Counted from the first letter of the stretch, positions 14,934 to 23,317 are shown. The stretch: DNA of 32,965 bases from Parcubacteria group bacterium GW2011_GWA1_40_21 (GCA_000996205.1 LBYO01000015.1:1-32965); one strand, 5' to 3'. Notes: generated from the sequence alone by a model not told the origin. Numbers and translations: made by a program.

Positions 14934-16343
14934 ATGGCAACATTAAATAGACAATTTGACAGGGGTGTGATTAATGAATTAAAAAACGACACTCAAGCTC
15001 TTCTGTCTTTTTTGCAAGATCAAAATGACGGCACGATTGTTTATGTGCTAGAAAAGTTAGGGAGATTAGAAAATGGATATAGCAAACAGCCATTACTGAA
15101 TTTATTAGACAATAACAACGAAACAATTAGATCACTTGCTATAAAAAATCTTGCAAAAATTGGTGATGTTTCTTTGCTAGACACTTTCGTAAATTTCGCC
15201 AAACAAGACGAAAGCACTGAAGTCAGACGTGAATCTGTTTCCGCTATTGGAAGATTAAGAAATGAAAAGACGATTCCGATTCTTATAAAATTGTTATCAG
15301 ACAATGATCCAAAAGTTGTAATGCAAGCAATAAGAGGATTACTTGTTTTTTCAAGTAATAATCAAGTAAAAAAAGAATTATCAAAACTACTCAATCACCC
15401 AAATGAGTTAATTAAAGAAGTTATCGGTAAAGAAATAAACGGAGTAAGTTATGGTTCGAAAGATAACGGAAAACAGGATGAATTTCCGGCCCATCTTAAA
15501 AATACAATTGTTCAGGGCGATGTCTTGGAAACATTAAAATATGTTCCGGATGAATCTATCCACATGACTTTCACTTCGCCGCCTTATTATAATGCTAGAG
15601 ATTATTCAATTTATCAGAGCTACGATGAATATTTGAAATTTTTAGAAAAAGTTTTTAAGGAAGTTCATCGAGTTACGAAAGAAGGAAGGTTTTTTGTACT
15701 TAATACATCACCGATTATTATTCCAAGAATAAGCAGAGCTCATGCCAGTAAAAGATATCCTATTCCTTATGATATTCATCCGCTATTAGTGAAAATGGGC
15801 TGGGAATTTATTGATGATATTGTATGGGTAAAACCGGAGGCAAGCGTAAAGAATAGAAATGCAGGTTTTTTACAACACAGAAAACCATTAGGTTATAAAC
15901 CCAATGCTATCTCAGAAATGATAATGGTCTACAGAAAAAAAACGGATAAATTGATTGATTGGAATATAAGCCAATACAATTGGGATAAAGTAAAAAAAAG
16001 TAAAGTTGAGGATAAATACGAAACAACAAATATTTGGCGTATTTCTCCCTCGTTTGATAGAGTGCATAGTGCGGTTTTCCCGATAGAGTTGTGCAATAAA
16101 GTAATTAAATATTATTCATTTGTGGATGATTTAATTTTTGACCCATTCGCTGGAAGCGGAACATTAGGCTTAGCAGCAATCAATTTAAATAGGCATTTCT
16201 TTTTAACGGAAAAAGAATCGAAATATATTAGCAGGATGAAAGAGGATTTGATCAGAAACAGCAACTTGTTTGATAAAAAAAATAATCAGCCAAATTTTAT
16301 AGATATTAAAAATTTCATATCATTAAATAATAGAAAAATATGA
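14934..16343 (+). CDS. type II DNA methyltransferase with N-terminal HEAT repeats
   Basis: A 469-residue DNA methyltransferase of the beta type, in which the catalytic motif IV comes first: TSPPYYN (214-220), then the AdoMet motif DPFAGSGT (403-410). TSPPY points to N4-cytosine methylation, as in M.CfrBI, though N6-adenine cannot be excluded. Residues 1-165 hold HEAT-like repeats (about 60-90, 92-122 and 124-152), an unusual addition that may mediate protein contacts or DNA wrapping. The stop overlaps the start of the restriction gene (ATGA), as expected for a coupled modification-restriction pair with the methyltransferase made first. It protects host DNA against the enzyme encoded next. AT-richer than the scpA sequence before it, suggesting transfer. 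Confidence 0.88.
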   Translation: MATLNRQFDRGVINELKNDTQALLSFLQDQNDGTIVYVLEKLGRLENGYSKQPLLNLLDNNNETIRSLAIKNLAKIGDVSLLDTFVNFAKQDESTEVRRESVSAIGRLRNEKTIPILIKLLSDNDPKVVMQAIRGLLVFSSNNQVKKELSKLLNHPNELIKEVIGKEINGVSYGSKDNGKQDEFPAHLKNTIVQGDVLETLKYVPDESIHMTFTSPPYYNARDYSIYQSYDEYLKFLEKVFKEVHRVTKEGRFFVLNTSPIIIPRISRAHASKRYPIPYDIHPLLVKMGWEFIDDIVWVKPEASVKNRNAGFLQHRKPLGYKPNAISEMIMVYRKKTDKLIDWNISQYNWDKVKKSKVEDKYETTNIWRISPSFDRVHSAVFPIELCNKVIKYYSFVDDLIFDPFAGSGTLGLAAINLNRHFFLTEKESKYISRMKEDLIRNSNLFDKKNNQPNFIDIKNFISLNNRKI

Positions 16344-17251
16344 CAATAACGGAACAAGTCGCGAAAAACATAATAAGAAAATTACTCAAAGGAGAGGATT
16401 ATAGAATTGAAGTTGTAACACTTATTAACGCAGAATTTTTACAATTTGCCGTTGATTTCTTTAAGAAAATTGTTGATGCAAAACTTAAAAACAAAGGCGT
16501 AACAGCAGATTGGTATAAAAAAGAATTTCTCAATCCCAATTTATCGGCTCGCGACATTGCAATCAATTCGGGATTAAACGAAAAGACAATCCACAACATG
16601 TTTAATTCTTCAACAAAGGAAATTGTTATTGATGCTTCAAATGAACATTACGACACTCTTTATGAAGCGATAAAAAATCTTGTGGACACAGAACACGACC
16701 TTGATCTCACTTTAACTGTTAAATTTAAAGGAGTGAGTGTTGATCTAAATGTTAGCGAAAGTCTAATCGTAATAAATACTTTGGCAGTAAAAAGATCTGC
16801 ATTAAGAGGTGGTTTGTGGAGTACTGCTGGCAAAAGAGTTGAAAAACCTTTAATGCAAACTCTTTGCAAATTATACGGCGTCTCTGAAAGTAATTATTCT
16901 TTAAAAATAAAAGGCAAAGAAATTGAAAAAGATGATTTTGAAAGAGAAATTGATTTTTATTTAATTGAAGGTAAGAATCAATACAAATGCGAGATCAAAC
17001 TAATGGGGCGAGGTAACCCTGAAAGCGCAGATGCGGTTATAGCGCGAGACAGTAAGGTATTTGTGGCAGATAAGCTTTCAGACACAAATAAAAAACAATT
17101 AACCAGTCGAAAAGTCGAATGGGTTGAATTGAGAAGTGATGGCGGCTTTGAGAGATTTGATATTGTTTTAAAAAATTTGAAAATTCCACATACAAAATTG
17201 TCGCATAATGTTGATAAAGAATTAGAAATCATATTTAAAGAAATTTTTTGA
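16340..17251 (+). CDS. type II restriction endonuclease, CfrBI-like
   Basis: A 303-residue protein whose C-terminal half carries a PD-(D/E)xK core: D205 in REIDFYL, E218 and K220 in CEIKLMG. This is followed by GRGNPESADAVIARD and VEWVEL, the pattern I associate with the CfrBI family (CCWWGG cutters). The family call is from memory. The N-terminal 100 residues contain an HTH-like helical segment (LSARDIAINSGLNEKTIHNMF) that may act in DNA recognition. It overlaps the methyltransferase by 4 bases. The catalytic residues are intact, so the pair should be active. Confidence 0.75.
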   Translation: MTITEQVAKNIIRKLLKGEDYRIEVVTLINAEFLQFAVDFFKKIVDAKLKNKGVTADWYKKEFLNPNLSARDIAINSGLNEKTIHNMFNSSTKEIVIDASNEHYDTLYEAIKNLVDTEHDLDLTLTVKFKGVSVDLNVSESLIVINTLAVKRSALRGGLWSTAGKRVEKPLMQTLCKLYGVSESNYSLKIKGKEIEKDDFEREIDFYLIEGKNQYKCEIKLMGRGNPESADAVIARDSKVFVADKLSDTNKKQLTSRKVEWVELRSDGGFERFDIVLKNLKIPHTKLSHNVDKELEIIFKEIF

Positions 17252-17259
17252 TTATAATA

Positions 17260-17697
17260 ATGGAACAAGACAAAACAACACTTTCGCTAGACGCTCAAAT
17301 TGAAGGGATACTTTTCTGGAAAGGGGAGCCTGTGCGGGTGAAAAAACTTGCTCAAATTTTAAACGCGACGGAAAATGATATTTTGTCGTCTCTTGAAATC
17401 CTAAAACAAAAACTTGAAGGAAGGGGAATGATTATCGTCTTCAAAGAAGACGAAGTAATGCTCGGAACGACGCCTCAAATGTCCGCGATTTTGGAAACTT
17501 TGACCAAAGAAGAGCTTGTGAAAGATTTGGGCAAGGCTGGACTGGAAACGATATCAATTATTCTTTATAAAGGACCTATTTCGCGGGCTGAAATTGATTA
17601 TATAAGAGGCGTGCAGTCTAATTTTATTTTGAGAAATCTTCTTGTGCGCGGCCTTATAGAAAAAGTGGTCAAACCAATACGAAAAAGTCAAAAATGA
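17260..17697 (+). CDS. scpB: segregation and condensation protein B, truncated by frameshift
   Basis: ScpB dimers stabilise the ScpA-Smc complex. The 145-residue frame from ATG 17260 covers the first winged helix (LDAQIEGILFWKGEPVRVKKLAQIL) and most of the second (LETISIILYKGPISRAEIDYIRG, then LLVRGLIEKV). It then ends abruptly in PIRKSQK. ScpB proteins normally continue through a segment of about 30 residues (dGRxFLYxPT ... LP) to a charged tail. That segment is deleted, and the tail is found in another frame at 17675-17836. The start is ATG rather than the upstream TTG in the same frame. The protein may be non-functional or only partly folded. Confidence 0.85.
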   Translation: MEQDKTTLSLDAQIEGILFWKGEPVRVKKLAQILNATENDILSSLEILKQKLEGRGMIIVFKEDEVMLGTTPQMSAILETLTKEELVKDLGKAGLETISIILYKGPISRAEIDYIRGVQSNFILRNLLVRGLIEKVVKPIRKSQK

Positions 17698-17836
17698 ATT
17701 TGAAAAAATAAACGAGCAAGCTTCCAAAGAAGAAGACGCTCTAAACAACACCTCAAACGACCTTGACGATGAGCCTCAAAAAATAGAAAATACAGATAAT
17801 GGAAACAGAAATGAATCATCCGACGCAAGAGTCTAG
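17675..17836 (+). pseudogene. out-of-frame C-terminal tail of scpB
   Basis: In the frame one base on from scpB, codons from 17675 read QYEKVKNEFEKINEQ and then a very acidic tail (EEDALNNTSNDLDDE and onward) to TAG at 17834. PDYEKVKNEF-like sequence followed by a charged tail is how CPR ScpB proteins usually end. So the gene has lost about 90 bases, not a multiple of three, between GLIEKV and this point. The tail overlaps the start of dacA. Confidence 0.65.
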
Positions 17837-18818
17837 CCCGCCGTCTTCAAGCTTGAAGACGCGTTTTATCGCAACACTCTTATTCTTAATTCCGATCATT
17901 GTTATTCTGTTAACTTACCCAACGGCTAATGAATGGAGGAAAAACGCCACTGACTCGACGGTAAAAATTGAAAAACCGTTCCCCGAAACAAACATTCTGG
18001 CAAAAGCCGCTTATGTATGGGATGTTGAAAATCAAAAAATAATTTACGCGAAAAACGAGAAGGAGCCACTGCCCCTAGCATCGCTTGCAAAAGTAATGAC
18101 GGCGCTTGTGGCTTGGGAAGACAAAGGAGGTGAAGAGAAAATCAAAATTACTTCCGATTCCATAAGACAAGAGGGCGATAGCGGGCTTAAGAATGAAGAA
18201 AAATGGAAACTTAAAGACTTGATTGACTTCAGTTTAGTAACATCGTCAAACGACGGCATATACGCGGTCGCGAGCGCGATTGAAAGCGTTAGGTCCGGCT
18301 CAACGACAACGGAGATGACCTGTGGGCGAGAAAATGAACCGGACGCCGAATCGTCTCGCGAAAACTTCATGGATTTGATGAACAAAAAGGCGAAAGAAAT
18401 TTCGCTTAATCAGACTTTTTATTTAAATGAAACCGGATTGGATTCGTCTGATAATGTAAGCGGGGGATACGGATCAGCAGAAGATATGGCGAAATTATTC
18501 GCTTATATAATCAAAAACAACCCTGAGGTTCTTGAAGCGACGGCTTATGATGAGATCAAATTGGTATCTCTTGACGATATAGATCACAAAGCCAAAAATA
18601 CTAATGAAATCACGGGAGCAATTCCCAATTTAATCGCCTCAAAAACAGGATACACGGGTATTTCCGGCGGAAATTTGATCGTGGCTTTTGATCTTGGACT
18701 TATGAGACCGATTATTATTTCAGTTCTGGGATCAACAATAGATGGCAGATTTGAAGATATGGAAAAACTTATAGACGCGACTGTGAATTATTTGACTGAT
18801 AAAAATACTGAGAATTAA
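17799..18818 (+). CDS. dacA: D-alanyl-D-alanine carboxypeptidase (peptidase S11, PBP5-like)
   Basis: Trims the terminal D-Ala from peptidoglycan side chains outside the membrane. All three penicillin-binding motifs are present: SLAK with nucleophile S95, SSN (149-151) and KTG (282-284). Residues 21-40 are a hydrophobic helix serving as signal anchor. Length is 339 residues, shorter than PBP5 because the C-terminal beta domain and amphipathic anchor are missing. The start could be ATG 17799 or 17811; both lie inside the old scpB tail. It opens the long wall-synthesis run, 83 bases ahead of murE. Confidence 0.92.
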   Translation: METEMNHPTQESSPPSSSLKTRFIATLLFLIPIIVILLTYPTANEWRKNATDSTVKIEKPFPETNILAKAAYVWDVENQKIIYAKNEKEPLPLASLAKVMTALVAWEDKGGEEKIKITSDSIRQEGDSGLKNEEKWKLKDLIDFSLVTSSNDGIYAVASAIESVRSGSTTTEMTCGRENEPDAESSRENFMDLMNKKAKEISLNQTFYLNETGLDSSDNVSGGYGSAEDMAKLFAYIIKNNPEVLEATAYDEIKLVSLDDIDHKAKNTNEITGAIPNLIASKTGYTGISGGNLIVAFDLGLMRPIIISVLGSTIDGRFEDMEKLIDATVNYLTDKNTEN

Positions 18819-18901
18819 AATGCGCATTTGACTTTTATGTTGCAAGGAATAATCTTTAATAAGATATTAAAATTGAACTTTTTAAAGAAAGGAAATAATG
18901 T

Positions 18902-20359
18902 ATGAAAAAGCTGGAAGAATTGCTAAATGATGTCCCGATTGCGGAGATAATAGGTTCTGACGAAATTTCAGTCTCATCACTTTGTTTGGATTCCAGAAAA
19001 TGCCAACCGTCTTCAGTTTTTGCGGCTGTGAGAGGCGGATCTTCTGACGGGCATAATTTTATCAAAGAAGCGATTGAAAAAGGAGCGAATGCGATAATTT
19101 GCGAGGAATTTCCAAGCTTGCTTGCGGGAGGAGTAACTTATGTGAAAGTTTATGACACTCAAGCCGCGATTCCCAAAATAGCCAAAGCATTTTTTGGCGA
19201 CCCGTCTTCGCGATTGAAACTTGTCGGAGTGACGGGAACGAACGGCAAGACTACCACGACCACTCTTCTGTATTGCTTATTCAAAAAGCTAGGTTTCAAG
19301 GTTGGCTTGATTTCAACAGTGAAGAATATGGTAGACGATAAAGAGTTTTCTACGAACAACACCACGCCGGACGCGATAACATTAAATGAGTTGTTGAACG
19401 ATATGGTTCAAGCCGGATGCTCATATTGCTTTATGGAAGTTAGCTCGCATTCGGTGGTGCAACACAGGATAGACGGACTGAAATTCGCCGGAGCGATATT
19501 CACCAATATTACTCACGACCATCTGGATTATCACGGATCGTTTGAGGAGTATATGAAAGCCAAGCAAGGGTTTTTGGAAATGCTGGAGAATGACGCTTTC
19601 GTATTGAGCAATCTTGACGATGAAAATGCGAAAGTGATGGATAGAAATTCCAAAGCCGCCAAAAAGTATTTTTCTCTAAAATCACCGGCTGATTTCAGCG
19701 CTAAAATCGTTGGGAACGGATTTGACGGACTATTGCTTGACATTGGTGGCTATCGAGTCAGGACAAAACTTATCGGCAGTTTCAATGCTTATAATTTTTT
19801 GGGCATCTACGGCGCTTCTGTTCTGTTGGATCAAAAAAGGTCTCGGGTTTTAGAAATATTGAGCAATCTTGATCCGGTGAAAGGAAGATTTGAGCATTTC
19901 AAATCAAAGAAAGGAGTCATCGGAATTGTTGATTACGCTCACACGCCGGACGCAGTGGAAAATGTATTGAAAACCGTCCGCGACATAAAAGGCGATAGGG
20001 GAAAGGTGATAACTGTAATCGGCTGCGGTGGCGACAGAGACGCGACAAAAAGGCCAATAATGGCGGAAATAGCAGCTATGTTTAGCGACAGGCTTATTAT
20101 CACTTCTGATAATCCTCGTTCAGAAGACCCGGTTATTATAATTGAGCAGATGAAAAAAGGACTTGATAATGAAGCAGAAAAAAAGACTTTAACGATTGCG
20201 GACAGAAGGGAAGCGATAAGAGAAGCTTGCTCGCTTGCTGTGCCCGGCGACATTATTCTCTTGGCCGGCAAAGGCCACGAAACATACCAAGAAATAGAAG
20301 GCGCAAAAAATCATTTTGATGATATAGAAGAATTGCGTTTTCTCCTTCAGCTTCAGTAA
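18902..20359 (+). CDS. murE: UDP-MurNAc-tripeptide synthetase MurE
   Basis: Adds the third residue to UDP-MurNAc-dipeptide in the cytoplasm. The 485 residues show the P-loop GVTGTNGKTTTT (109-120), MEVSSH (178-183), the segment NITHDHLDYHGS, the carbamylated lysine region YMKAKQGF (K220), and the C-terminal specificity motif DNPR (403-406). DNPR is characteristic of meso-diaminopimelate-adding MurE, while lysine enzymes carry DDNPA-like variants, so the wall is predicted to be DAP type. ATG 18902 follows AAAGGAAAT; the ATG four bases earlier is out of frame and closes quickly. A strong terminator ends the transcript. Confidence 0.96.
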   Translation: MKKLEELLNDVPIAEIIGSDEISVSSLCLDSRKCQPSSVFAAVRGGSSDGHNFIKEAIEKGANAIICEEFPSLLAGGVTYVKVYDTQAAIPKIAKAFFGDPSSRLKLVGVTGTNGKTTTTTLLYCLFKKLGFKVGLISTVKNMVDDKEFSTNNTTPDAITLNELLNDMVQAGCSYCFMEVSSHSVVQHRIDGLKFAGAIFTNITHDHLDYHGSFEEYMKAKQGFLEMLENDAFVLSNLDDENAKVMDRNSKAAKKYFSLKSPADFSAKIVGNGFDGLLLDIGGYRVRTKLIGSFNAYNFLGIYGASVLLDQKRSRVLEILSNLDPVKGRFEHFKSKKGVIGIVDYAHTPDAVENVLKTVRDIKGDRGKVITVIGCGGDRDATKRPIMAEIAAMFSDRLIITSDNPRSEDPVIIIEQMKKGLDNEAEKKTLTIADRREAIREACSLAVPGDIILLAGKGHETYQEIEGAKNHFDDIEELRFLLQLQ

Positions 20360-20371
20360 AATTATTTTACC

Positions 20372-20411
20372 AAACCCCGATTAGTTTTTAAAGACTAATC
20401 GGGGTTTATTA
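20372..20411 (+). terminator. intrinsic terminator after murE
   Basis: AAACCCCGATTAGT, loop TTTTAAAG, ACTAATCGGGGTTT is a perfect 14-bp stem running into TTTATT, 12 bases past the murE stop. Confidence 0.9.
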
Positions 20412-20434
20412 AATTAACTGAATTATAACATAAC

Positions 20435-20540
20435 CCCAAATTATGAAATGCAAAAATTCAGGTCTGGTTGAGCAAAAACATTTAAAAACAAATAGCTTTT
20501 GCGACCCGAGGACCTGAATTTTTGCATTTCGTAATTTGGG
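20435..20540. repeat. ~100-bp palindromic intergenic repeat, copy 2
   Basis: The arms (20435-20464 and 20511-20540) pair over 30 bases with a single G-T mismatch: CCCAAATTATGAAATGC ... GCATTTCGTAATTTGGG. The interior repeats copy 1 at 219-318, including GAGCAAAAACATT and AATAGCTTTTGCGACCCGAGGA. Where copy 1 has TTTATAGGTC with GGAACTAAA, copy 2 has a perfect ATTCAGGTC with GACCTGAAT. It lies between the convergent murE and doxX ends. Confidence 0.8.
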
Positions 20541-20549
20541 AAATATAAA

Positions 20550-20921
20550 CTAAAACGAGGCGATAAGCATAAGAGCCGCGCCGATTAAGGCTAAATTTTT
20601 GAAGAAATGCGTCATATCGGTCATTTTTGCCATCGGGTCGGAATTTTTCCAGTAAGAATGAATTAGAAAAGAAACCGGCAATAGGAAAGCTATTATAAGT
20701 ATTAGCGAAATGACGGGATGAATGCCGAAAATTATTCCAACCCCTCCCAAAAAAATCAAAACACCGGAAAAATAAACCGCCATGCTCGGCATAGGAATTT
20801 TTTTGGAAGCGGCATAGCCGGCAAGCATTTTATGGTTGCCGAAATGATTCAGTCCCATCATCACGAAATAACCGCCGAACATAATCCGACCGATAAGGAA
20901 AATAATTGCTGATGTTGTCAT
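20550..20921 (-). CDS. DoxX family membrane protein
   Basis: A 123-residue integral membrane protein with four predicted helices (about residues 5-25, 45-65, 68-88 and 104-121). The DoxX-type start RIMFGGYFVMMGLNHF and the PMPSMAVYFSGVLIFLGG segment are present. DoxX proteins are loosely linked to quinone or thiol redox balance, but the biochemical role is not established. It is transcribed away from mraY and convergent with murE. No redox partner is nearby. It interrupts an otherwise uniform peptidoglycan run on the other strand. Confidence 0.85.
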   Translation of the reverse strand: MTTSAIIFLIGRIMFGGYFVMMGLNHFGNHKMLAGYAASKKIPMPSMAVYFSGVLIFLGGVGIIFGIHPVISLILIIAFLLPVSFLIHSYWKNSDPMAKMTDMTHFFKNLALIGAALMLIASF

Positions 20922-20966
20922 AATGTTTTAAAAATTTATTATTAAAAGCTAAATGCGTTTGGCATT

Positions 20967-20975
20967 TGATATAAT
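20967..20975 (+). promoter_or_regulatory. extended -10 promoter of mraY
   Basis: TGATATAAT is a perfect extended -10 with no good -35. Transcription should start near 20982, about 10 bases before ATG 20992, so the leader has no room for a ribosome-binding site. It also lies inside the longer frame opening at 20953, arguing against that start. Confidence 0.65.
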
Positions 20976-20991
20976 AACACATAATGACAAT

Positions 20992-22047
20992 ATGATAATA
21001 AATGTCATCAAAGTCCTTTTTCCTTCGGCGCTGGCTTTCTTTATCGGCCTTCTGATAACGCCGATTCTCACTAAGTATTTTTATAAATACAAAATGTGGA
21101 AGAAGTCATCACGGAGCATGTCTCAAACTTCCGCGGATTTTGTGAAAATACATAACGAAAAAGGGGAACTGAATACCCCCAGAGTCGGTGGAATTATCAT
21201 TTGGCTCAGCGTCTTCCTCACGATTTTCGTCATTTATCTCGTTTCCGTTTTTTTCCCTTCACAGCTTACGGGGAAGATGTCTTTCTTGAGCCGGGGGCAG
21301 ACAATCGTTCCTTTGTTCGCTCTTTTGGCGGCATCGCTTTTGGGGCTGGTTGACGATTTTTTTCAAATTATAGGCAAGGGCGGATACGCCGGAGACGCTA
21401 TCGCTTATCGGAAAATAAAAATTGCGGCAGTCGTCATAATCGGAGCACTCATAGGGTCATGGTTCTTCTACAAACTGGGAGTTTCTTCAATATCAATTCC
21501 TTTTCTAGGGGCGATTGACATCGGATTTTTATTCATACCGTTTTTCATAATCGTTATGCTCTCCGTTTTCTCAAGCAGTGTCGTGGACGGGATTGACGGA
21601 CTCGCTGGCGGGCTTATGGCGGAAGTTTTCGCCGCTTACGCGACAATAGCTTTTTTCCACAATCAAATAGACTTGGCGGCCTTTTGCGCCGTGCTTGCCG
21701 GAGGAATACTGGCATTTCTTTGGTTTAATGTTCCGCCGGCCAGATTTTATATGGGAGAGACTGGCATTCTCGGCCTCACCATCACTCTTTCAGTCGTCGC
21801 GTTTCTCACTGATTCCGTTGTCGTATTGCCCATTATCGCTTTTCCACTCGTCATAACTTCTTTTTCGGTTATCGCGCAAATGTTTTCCAAAAAATTTCGC
21901 AACGGGAAAAAAATATTAATTGTCGCGCCGATACACCACCACTTTGAAGCTAAAGGGTGGTCTCGTTCCAAAATCACAATGAGATATTGGATAATCGGGG
22001 TCGTATTCGCCGTTCTCGGAATAATTTTAGCTCTTGTCGGTCGATAA
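20992..22047 (+). CDS. mraY: phospho-MurNAc-pentapeptide transferase MraY
   Basis: Makes lipid I by moving phospho-MurNAc-pentapeptide onto undecaprenyl phosphate. About 351 residues with some ten membrane helices. The active-site pair D121-D122 (GLVDDFFQI), the loop VDGIDGLAGG, and the cytoplasmic HHHFE are present. In place of MGDxGSL, where the aspartate is catalytic in MraY, it reads MGETGIL: Glu at about 256. This may be a lineage feature and would keep a carboxylate. The start at 20992 is set by the promoter at 20967-20975. murC, murD and murF are absent from the run that follows. Confidence 0.93.
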   Translation: MIINVIKVLFPSALAFFIGLLITPILTKYFYKYKMWKKSSRSMSQTSADFVKIHNEKGELNTPRVGGIIIWLSVFLTIFVIYLVSVFFPSQLTGKMSFLSRGQTIVPLFALLAASLLGLVDDFFQIIGKGGYAGDAIAYRKIKIAAVVIIGALIGSWFFYKLGVSSISIPFLGAIDIGFLFIPFFIIVMLSVFSSSVVDGIDGLAGGLMAEVFAAYATIAFFHNQIDLAAFCAVLAGGILAFLWFNVPPARFYMGETGILGLTITLSVVAFLTDSVVVLPIIAFPLVITSFSVIAQMFSKKFRNGKKILIVAPIHHHFEAKGWSRSKITMRYWIIGVVFAVLGIILALVGR

Positions 22048-22092
22048 ATTTAATTTATAAAAAACAGTTTTTTAAGACCAGCGAATTTTCAA

Positions 22093-23193
22093 ATGAAAAG
22101 CAAAAAAGTTGATAGAATATTTTTAGCGACGGTCATTTTTTTAACCATTCTCGGTTTTTCTGTTTTTGCTTCCGCGTCTCTCAGCCTTTTGGCGAGAGAC
22201 GGCGCGAGATTCTCCAACATCGCCTTTAACCAGACTTTCTTCGGATTATTTCTCGGTTCCGTAGCCTGCCTGATCTTGTCAAAAATCCATTACAGGGTAT
22301 GGAGAAAATATGCGTTGCTTATATTTATCACCGGAATCGTTTTGACGCTTTTGGTTTTCGCGCCGAAATTAGGGTTCGCGCACAACGGAGCCAAAAGATG
22401 GCTTTCAATAGGCGGGATTTCATTCCAGCCCGCCGAGTTTTTGAAAATAGCTTTCGTGATATATTTCGCGGCGTGGCTGTCGGGCGTAAAAGAAAAAACA
22501 GCCACTTTCAGATACGGTCTTCTGCCATTCCTCATACTTATCGGTATCGTTGGCGCGATAATGCTCAAACAGCCTGATACTGACGGACTTGTCGTGATAG
22601 CAATGGCCGGATTGGGAATATTCGTGACAGCGGGAGCAAGATGGAGAGATATAATCATCCTGATTCTTGCTCTGCTTATGGCGATAACGGCCACGGCGTA
22701 TTTTCGGCCTTATGTGATGGACAGATTTATGACCTTTTTCAATCCGGCGGCCAATTCCAGAGATGCCGGTTATCAAATCCAGCAATCTCTCATAGCGATA
22801 GGTTCGGGCGAAATGTTCGGAAGAGGTTTCGGCCAAAGCATACAAAAATTCAAATTTCTGCCTGAGTCTATGGGGGATTCCATATTCGCCGTCGCGGCCG
22901 AGGAGTTCGGCTTTGTCGGAAGTTTTTTTGTGATTCTTGTCTTTGTCTTTTTTGTTTTTCGTGGCTTTAAAATAGCTCTCAAATCTCCGGATATGTTCGG
23001 TGGACTTTTGGTAGTTGGAATTGTTATACTTGTCATATCTCAGTCATTTATAAACATAGCTTCAATGCTCGGTGTCATACCTTTGTCCGGACTGCCTCTT
23101 ATTTTTTTCAGCCAAGGCGGGACATCTATGTTTTTCACATTAGCCGAGATGGGAATAATTTTAAATGTGTCCAAGTATAGAAAATCGGCATAA
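22093..23193 (+). CDS. ftsW: SEDS peptidoglycan polymerase FtsW
   Basis: A 366-residue polytopic protein of the FtsW/RodA/SpoVE family, which polymerises lipid II into glycan strands. The signatures are GAKRWLSIGGISFQPAEFLK (about residues 99-118), KQPDTDG with the likely catalytic aspartate, a large loop ending FLPESMGDSIFAVAAEEFGF, and LPLIFFSQGGTSM near the C-terminus. Placement between mraY and murG fits ftsW of the dcw cluster rather than rodA, but with mreB elsewhere in the window a RodA role cannot be excluded. Starts at ATG 22093, 45 bases after mraY; no clear ribosome-binding site. Confidence 0.92.
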   Translation: MKSKKVDRIFLATVIFLTILGFSVFASASLSLLARDGARFSNIAFNQTFFGLFLGSVACLILSKIHYRVWRKYALLIFITGIVLTLLVFAPKLGFAHNGAKRWLSIGGISFQPAEFLKIAFVIYFAAWLSGVKEKTATFRYGLLPFLILIGIVGAIMLKQPDTDGLVVIAMAGLGIFVTAGARWRDIIILILALLMAITATAYFRPYVMDRFMTFFNPAANSRDAGYQIQQSLIAIGSGEMFGRGFGQSIQKFKFLPESMGDSIFAVAAEEFGFVGSFFVILVFVFFVFRGFKIALKSPDMFGGLLVVGIVILVISQSFINIASMLGVIPLSGLPLIFFSQGGTSMFFTLAEMGIILNVSKYRKSA

Positions 23194-23225
23194 AAATGGA
23201 AAGCGGCTGAAGAACTTTGCCACTT

Positions 23226-23278
23226 GAATCGCGAAACTTCATTATGCGTGTTCCGCGAATAATGAAGTTTTGTGATTC
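23226..23278. repeat. large hairpin between ftsW and murG
   Basis: GAATC, GCG, AAACTTCATTAT pairs with ATAATGAAGTTT, TGT, GATTC around a 13-base loop, then AT-rich sequence with a run of eight Ts. The outer GAATCGCGAAAC resembles the GAATTACGAAAC ends of other palindromes in the window. It may attenuate murG transcription. Confidence 0.65.
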
Positions 23279-23317
23279 GCAAATTTATAAATTTTTTTTC
23301 GATTAAACATAATTCAA

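Noticed and set aside
17640-17700. Programmed ribosomal frameshift in scpB
   Set aside because: No classic slippery heptamer with a following structure is seen. A shift alone would not restore the roughly 30 missing residues, so deletion is the simpler reading.
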